Below are positions 39,529-40,193 of a stretch of 40,193 nucleotides of DNA, one piece after another (positions within the stretch are counted from its first letter, which is position 1; every line of letters begins with the position of its first letter). The DNA is taken from positions 1 to 40,193 of the forward strand of contig JACRPD010000023.1 of assembly GCA_016214105.1 (NCBI GenBank). The letters run 5' to 3'. This DNA comes from Candidatus Magasanikiibacteriota bacterium (lineage in GTDB: Bacteria > Patescibacteriota > Patescibacteriia > Magasanikbacterales > UBA922). Below the pieces are notes generated by a model, which was given only the letters and a program-made list of their open reading frames with translations, had not been told where the DNA came from and searched no databases. Position numbers and translations under genes: made by a program.

Positions 39529-39557
39529 ATAGTATAGCATGTTTTTGGATTTGTCAA
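39529..39557 (-). promoter_or_regulatory. promoter of the dsbA-like operon
   Basis: Minus strand TTGACA (39557-39552); the overlapping -10 options are TATACT (39536-39531, 15-bp spacer) and TACTAT (39534-39529, 17-bp spacer), the same arrangement as upstream of secE. It would drive the DsbA-like, T4SS_pilin-like and uvrA genes. Confidence 0.65.
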
Positions 39558-39563
39558 CAACAC

Positions 39564-40130
39564 TCACCACTTTAACTTCCCCATCCTCATCAAATACCCG
39601 AGTCTGATAATATTATACGCCAGAAACTCGTTTTCTATTTTGCCGTCCGAGGCGAGTTGCGCCGCTTTTTTTATTGAAGTCGGCACAAGTTTAATCGGAA
39701 AATCTTCATCACCGACAAGAGGCGCCGGGTACAAATCTTTGGCTAAAAAAACCCGCGCGTCCCACAACAAATTTTCCGTGGGAAATTTAGTGTGGAATAG
39801 CTTCCAGGTTTTCGCATCATAACCGGTTTCTTCGCGCAACTCGCGATGAGCCGCTTTCAGTGGCGATTCATTTTTTTTGTCGCGTCGGCCAGCCGGTAAA
39901 AATAAAACCTCGCGCTTATGCCGATGCCTAAACTCGCGTATTAACAACAATCTGCCTTTTTTATCAAACGGCATTATCACCACCGAATCATTGCGGGAGC
40001 AGTATTCAAAGGTTTTTTTAGTCCCGTCAGGAAACACTACCGACCGCTGATCAATTTCAAAAATAATGCCGCTGTAGACTTTTTTGAGAGTACCGTAGGT
40101 GAGTTTGTGATTTTTATCATACCGTGGCAT
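39564..40130 (-). CDS. NUDIX hydrolase, ADP-ribose pyrophosphatase-like
   Basis: A 188-residue NUDIX protein. The Nudix box spans residues 81-103: GRRDKKNESPLKAAHRELRE followed by ETG, with the REL-x-EE metal-binding helix intact. The glycine that normally opens the box (PAGG) is replaced by Arg (PAGR). The flanking VVIMPFDKKGRLLLIREFRHR and the E-x-L-x-L-P-A-G run match ADP-ribose/NDP-sugar pyrophosphatases. The substrate is uncertain. It precedes the dsbA-like promoter and is probably a separate transcript. Confidence 0.85.
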   Translation of the reverse strand: MPRYDKNHKLTYGTLKKVYSGIIFEIDQRSVVFPDGTKKTFEYCSRNDSVVIMPFDKKGRLLLIREFRHRHKREVLFLPAGRRDKKNESPLKAAHRELREETGYDAKTWKLFHTKFPTENLLWDARVFLAKDLYPAPLVGDEDFPIKLVPTSIKKAAQLASDGKIENEFLAYNIIRLGYLMRMGKLKW

Positions 40131-40150
40131 AGTGGTTGATTGTGTTAAAA

Positions 40151-40193
40151 GTCCCCTCTCCTCGTAGGAGAGGGACAGGGTGAGGTCTCAACG
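40151..40193. repeat. CCCCTCTCC/GGAGAGGG palindrome, copy F (cut by window edge)
   Basis: CCCCTCTCCTCGTAGGAGAGGG followed by ACAGGGTGAGGTCTCAACG, matching the GGTCTCAACG word of copy C. The element continues past the end of the window. Confidence 0.85.

Overview
The window looks like a piece of chromosome from a Candidate Phyla Radiation (Patescibacteria) bacterium, probably Parcubacteria-like. That placement is inferred from gene style, not from a marker tree. The pointers are small compact genes in long runs, mostly without clear Shine-Dalgarno sites; TGA used as a normal stop; a threonyl-tRNA synthetase without a TGS domain; a VirB2-like T4SS_pilin surface protein; a type IV pilus assembly operon; and L-lactate dehydrogenase. 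No rRNA, tRNA or CRISPR array was seen, and no stretch over 300 bp lacks a gene.

Layout. 1-153 is the 3' end of gyrB, followed by a convergent hypothetical gene. 1090-5700 holds a disrupted secE-nusG-rplK-rplA cluster: a four-helix-bundle (S23-type) gene sits between nusG and rplK, and ldh plus a Kazal-domain lipoprotein sit between rplK and rplA. nusG lacks the first half of its KOW motif. rplA has its own near-consensus promoter and a leader that resembles the 23S rRNA L1-binding site. 5707-8456 is a three-gene operon: a HIT-like protein, a pyruvate-kinase-like protein without the C-terminal domain, and a phosphohistidine swivel-domain protein. 8572-12195 is a compact dTTP-synthesis cluster (dCMP deaminase, NMP-kinase-like, dUTPase, ThyA, DHFR, Tmk), followed by a membrane protein and gatB. 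14663-17772 (minus) has a hypothetical gene, miaA and miaB. 18049-20024 has two divergent genes of unknown function. thrS follows on the minus strand. 22069-27465 is pilB-pilC-pilM-pilN-pilO plus a small PilP-position protein, then a Trm11-like methyltransferase. 28703-34119 has a SpoIID-domain protein, a Wzx-like flippase, a Wzy/ligase-like protein and a RAYT (REP-associated transposase-like) gene. 34168-40130 (minus) has uvrA, the T4SS_pilin-like protein, a DsbA-like protein and a NUDIX hydrolase.

The most striking feature is the repeats. Between genes there are (a) inverted repeats built from degenerate 6-11 bp tandem units, with a different unit at nearly every locus, and (b) six copies of a palindrome with CCCCTCTCC / GGAGAGGGG arms. 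Repeats of these and other kinds also lie in frame inside proteins: miaB (about 30 residues), thrS, pilO, the SpoIID-like gene, the RAYT gene, the trm11-like gene, and five sites in the wzy-like gene. This resembles Rickettsia palindromic elements in behaviour, but with several unrelated repeat types in one 40 kb stretch. A RAYT gene carrying a perfect palindrome inside itself, and a related palindrome just downstream, is one candidate contributor. All functional statements rest on reading motifs; no searches were run.
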